Made by a program: the position numbers and the translations under genes. A stretch of DNA of 64,000 bases. It comes from Streptomyces abyssalis. Lineage in GTDB: Bacteria; Actinomycetota; Actinomycetes; Streptomycetales; Streptomycetaceae. The stretch lies in the NCBI RefSeq assembly GCF_001751365.1, contig NZ_LJGT01000037.1, positions 716,556 to 780,555 on the forward strand, in the 5' to 3' direction. How positions within the stretch are numbered: position 1 is the stretch's first letter; every line of letters begins with the position of its first letter. A model generated the notes under the pieces. It had not been told where the DNA came from. It did no database searches and saw only the letters and a list, made by a program, of their open reading frames with translations. Shown one piece after another: positions 62,167-64,000 of this stretch.

Positions 62167-63393
62167 TCACCGGCGCGCGGAATGCGCAGCGGCCAGTCGT
62201 TCGGGTGAACGCCCGTCTCCGCGTTCGTACGGCGGCCGGTGCTCGTGAACTGCCGTGGCGGGACCGGGAGTCGGCTCACCGCCGAGGAGCCGGTGGATGT
62301 CGCGTGCGGCGGCCCGGCCCGCCCGGTTCGCACCCACCGTGCTCGCCGACGGTCCGTAACCGACCAGGTGGACGCGGGGTTCGCCCACCACCCGCGTGCC
62401 GTCCATGCGGATGCCGCCGCCCGGCGCGCGCAGACCCAGAGGTGCCAGGTGCCCGATGGCGGGCCGGAACCCGGTCGCCCACAGCAGTGTGTCCGCCTCC
62501 ATTCGGCGCCCGTCGCTCCACTCGACGCCTTCGGGCACGATCCGCTCGAACATCGGCTGCCGCACCAGCACTCCGCGTTCGCGTGCCCGGCGCATCTCCT
62601 CCGTCATCGGCAGCCCCGTCACGGAGACCACGCTGCGCGGGGGAAGGCCCTGCCGCACGCGCTCGTCGACGAGGGCGACAGCCCGGCGGCCCAGCTCCTC
62701 GGCGAACGGCCCTTCGCGGAAGGCCGGTTCGCGGCGGGTGACCCACGCCGTCTCCGCGGCCACCCCGGATATCTCCAGCAGGTGCTGCACGCCGGACGTG
62801 CCGCCGCCGATCACGACGACGCGCTTGCCGGCGAAGACCTCCGAGTGCGGGCCCGGATACGTGGCGGTGTGCAACTGCCGTCCGCGGAAGGTCTCCTGGC
62901 CCGGAACGCGGGGCCAGAACGGACGGTCCCAGGTGCCCGTCGCGTTGATGACGGCCCGCGCACGCCACACACCCGCCGACGTCTCAACCCGCAGCCGCCC
63001 GGTCCGTCCCCGGCCCTCGGCACCGGCTCCGGCTGGGTCCTCGTCCCCTTCCTCGCGGACCGCCCGTACGTGGACGGGGCGGCGCACCGCCAGGGCGAAG
63101 GTCCGCTCGTACTCCGCAAAGTACTCACCGATCACGTCGGAGGAGCGGCGCCGCGGGTCGGCCCCGGTCAGCTCCATCCCCGGCAGGGAGTGCATGCCGT
63201 GCACCTTGCCGTACGTCAGGGTGGGCCAGCGGAACTGCCAGGCGCCCCCCGGCCGCTCCGCGTGATCAAGGACCACGAAGTCCACGCCGGGCTCATGGCC
63301 GAGGCGCCGCAGATGGAAGGCGCTCGACAGGCCGGCCTGCCCGGCCCCGATCACGACCACCGCGACATCCGAGATATCCGCGACATCGTCCAT
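62167..63393 (-). CDS. Flavin-containing monooxygenase-like FAD/NADPH oxidoreductase
   Basis: 408 residues, ATG 63393 with AGGGGA upstream. First dinucleotide fold VVVIGAGQAGLSSAFHLRRL for FAD; FRWPTLTYGKVHGMHSLPGM; second fold VVVIGGGTSGVQHLLEISG for NADPH; and the C-terminal ATG motif LLWATGFRPAIGHLAPLGL. It matches bacterial group B FMO/ArsO-like or trimethylamine-monooxygenase-like enzymes; the substrate is unknown. It is divergent from the YjbQ gene with 62 nt between starts. Confidence 0.9.
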   Translation of the reverse strand: MDDVADISDVAVVVIGAGQAGLSSAFHLRRLGHEPGVDFVVLDHAERPGGAWQFRWPTLTYGKVHGMHSLPGMELTGADPRRRSSDVIGEYFAEYERTFALAVRRPVHVRAVREEGDEDPAGAGAEGRGRTGRLRVETSAGVWRARAVINATGTWDRPFWPRVPGQETFRGRQLHTATYPGPHSEVFAGKRVVVIGGGTSGVQHLLEISGVAAETAWVTRREPAFREGPFAEELGRRAVALVDERVRQGLPPRSVVSVTGLPMTEEMRRARERGVLVRQPMFERIVPEGVEWSDGRRMEADTLLWATGFRPAIGHLAPLGLRAPGGGIRMDGTRVVGEPRVHLVGYGPSASTVGANRAGRAAARDIHRLLGGEPTPGPATAVHEHRPPYERGDGRSPERLAAAHSARR

Positions 63394-63455
63394 GTCCCCT
63401 GCAACGGCCCCGCGCCCTCGGAACTTCCCACGCCCGGACCATGGAGGATGGAGGC

Positions 63456-63878
63456 ATGACCGACGCACTGCAGACCGACGTCCTGCACATCGCCACCGGC
63501 TCCGGCGAGACCGTCACCGACCTCACCCGCGAGTGCGAGTCCTTCCTCAGCGGCGCCGCCCGTGGCGGGGACGGGCTGCTGAACATCTTCGTCCCGCACG
63601 CCACCGCGGGCGTCGCCGTGCTGGAGACGGGCGCGGGCAGCGACGAGGACCTCCTCGCCGCCCTGCGCGACCTCCTGCCTGCCGACGACCGCTGGCGGCA
63701 CCGGCACGGCAGCACCGGCCACGGCCGGGACCACGTGCTCCCTGCCTTCATCGCGCCCCACGCCACTCTTCCCGTCATCGCCGGCAGGCTGGAACTCGGC
63801 ACGTGGCAGTCCGTCTGCCTCGTCGACACCAACGGCGACAACCCGCACCGAAAGGTACGGCTGAGCTTCCTGGGGTGA
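63456..63878 (+). CDS. YjbQ-family protein (UPF0047, secondary thiamine-phosphate synthase-like)
   Basis: 140 residues, ATG 63456 with GGAGG 8 nt upstream. Family motifs: GLLNIFVPHATAGVAVLETG, DDRWRHRHGSTGHGRDHVLP, APHATLPVIAGRLELGTWQS, and the C-terminal VRLSFLG. The E. coli protein YjbQ has weak thiamine-phosphate synthase activity; the true role is unsettled. The conserved His and Glu (PHAT, LETG, GHGRDH) are all present. Confidence 0.9.
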   Translation: MTDALQTDVLHIATGSGETVTDLTRECESFLSGAARGGDGLLNIFVPHATAGVAVLETGAGSDEDLLAALRDLLPADDRWRHRHGSTGHGRDHVLPAFIAPHATLPVIAGRLELGTWQSVCLVDTNGDNPHRKVRLSFLG

Positions 63879-63916
63879 GCGGGCACCGCGCGCCCTTCAG
63901 CACCTGACGCTGCGGC

Positions 63917-64000
63917 TCAGCCGGGCGGCAGGTCGGCGCTGATGCGCCGGGCCGCCCCTGCCGCGAGCGGCCCGAGCTCGCGGGCACGATCCGCGTCGTA
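63917..64000 (-). CDS. C-terminal 27 residues of a gene running off the right edge
   Basis: The minus strand is open from the window end to TGA at 63917-63919, encoding YDADRARELGPLAAGAARRI and then SADLPPG. The amphipathic helix with Arg/Ala pattern resembles the last helix of IclR-type regulators, but the piece is too short to be sure. It converges on the YjbQ gene, with 38 nt between stops. Confidence 0.45.
   Translation of the reverse strand, partial: YDADRARELGPLAAGAARRISADLPPG

Noticed and set aside
37..64000. Horizontally acquired island, prophage or IS elements
   Set aside because: No integrase, transposase, tRNA-flanked repeats or sustained drop in GC; only the LacI gene shows local codon shifts.

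Overview
The window is chromosomal DNA of a high-GC actinomycete, almost certainly a Streptomyces or close relative. The evidence is strong G/C preference at third codon positions, many GTG and TTG starts, and actinomycete-specific families: a WhiJ-type helix-turn-helix regulator with a DUF397 partner and an anti-sigma-like ATPase, a stand-alone roadblock protein, a SNF2/SWIM pair, and a DEAD-box helicase with a DUF3516-type tail. I saw no rRNA, tRNA, CRISPR array, phage or IS element. Most of the region reads as ordinary core or near-core chromosome.

Layout. 1-5.5 kb: 3' end of xylA, an ECF sigma factor with a C-terminal SnoaL-like domain, a small hypothetical gene, an amino-acid permease and an EamA-type exporter. 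5.6-8.2 kb: divergent developmental-regulator module (anti-sigma-like ATPase; HTH regulator, DUF397 protein, SAM methyltransferase). 8.7-14.2 kb: secreted GDSL lipase, a frameshifted SWIM zinc-finger gene and a SNF2 helicase. 14.3-24.8 kb: mixed small and metabolic genes (membrane peptide, MpaB-type oxygenase, methyltransferase, PPOX protein, roadblock protein, acyl-CoA thioesterase, DEAD-box helicase, DUF457-like membrane protein). 25-38.3 kb: an asymmetric two-gene ABC exporter, a lipoprotein L,D-transpeptidase, a secreted alpha-amylase, an FAD/Fe-S D-lactate-dehydrogenase-like enzyme, a second ABC exporter and an MHS-type transporter. 38.7-42.4 kb: a Tat-exported NamZ-type muramidase, a macrodomain protein, a questin-oxidase-family protein and a VOC protein.

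42.5-61.9 kb is the most coherent part: a complete L-rhamnose utilisation locus. The left arm (minus strand) is rhaI, a fused rhamnulose-1-phosphate aldolase/lactaldehyde dehydrogenase, rhaB and then lutABC. Together these can take L-rhamnose through DHAP and L-lactaldehyde to L-lactate and pyruvate. A secreted GH78 alpha-L-rhamnosidase has its own promoter. The right arm (plus strand) is the sugar ABC importer rhaTPQS, mutarotase rhaM, an AraA/FucI-like isomerase and a LacI regulator. Three promoters (for rhaI, the rhamnosidase and rhaT) share a TTGACG -35 hexamer, a 17-nt spacer, and a TGAAACGTTTCA-like LacI-type palindrome over or just past the predicted start point. I infer that the LacI protein at 60847-61872 controls all three.

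The right edge holds a 19-codon hydrophobic mini-gene with a strong ribosome binding site placed just before a strong hairpin, a flavin monooxygenase, a YjbQ-family protein and the tail of another gene. Other points of note are a single-base frameshift in the SWIM gene, an in-frame TTA (bldA-type) codon in the anti-sigma-like gene, block-wise codon usage in the LacI gene, and an 11-12 bp phased repeat array upstream of the amylase.
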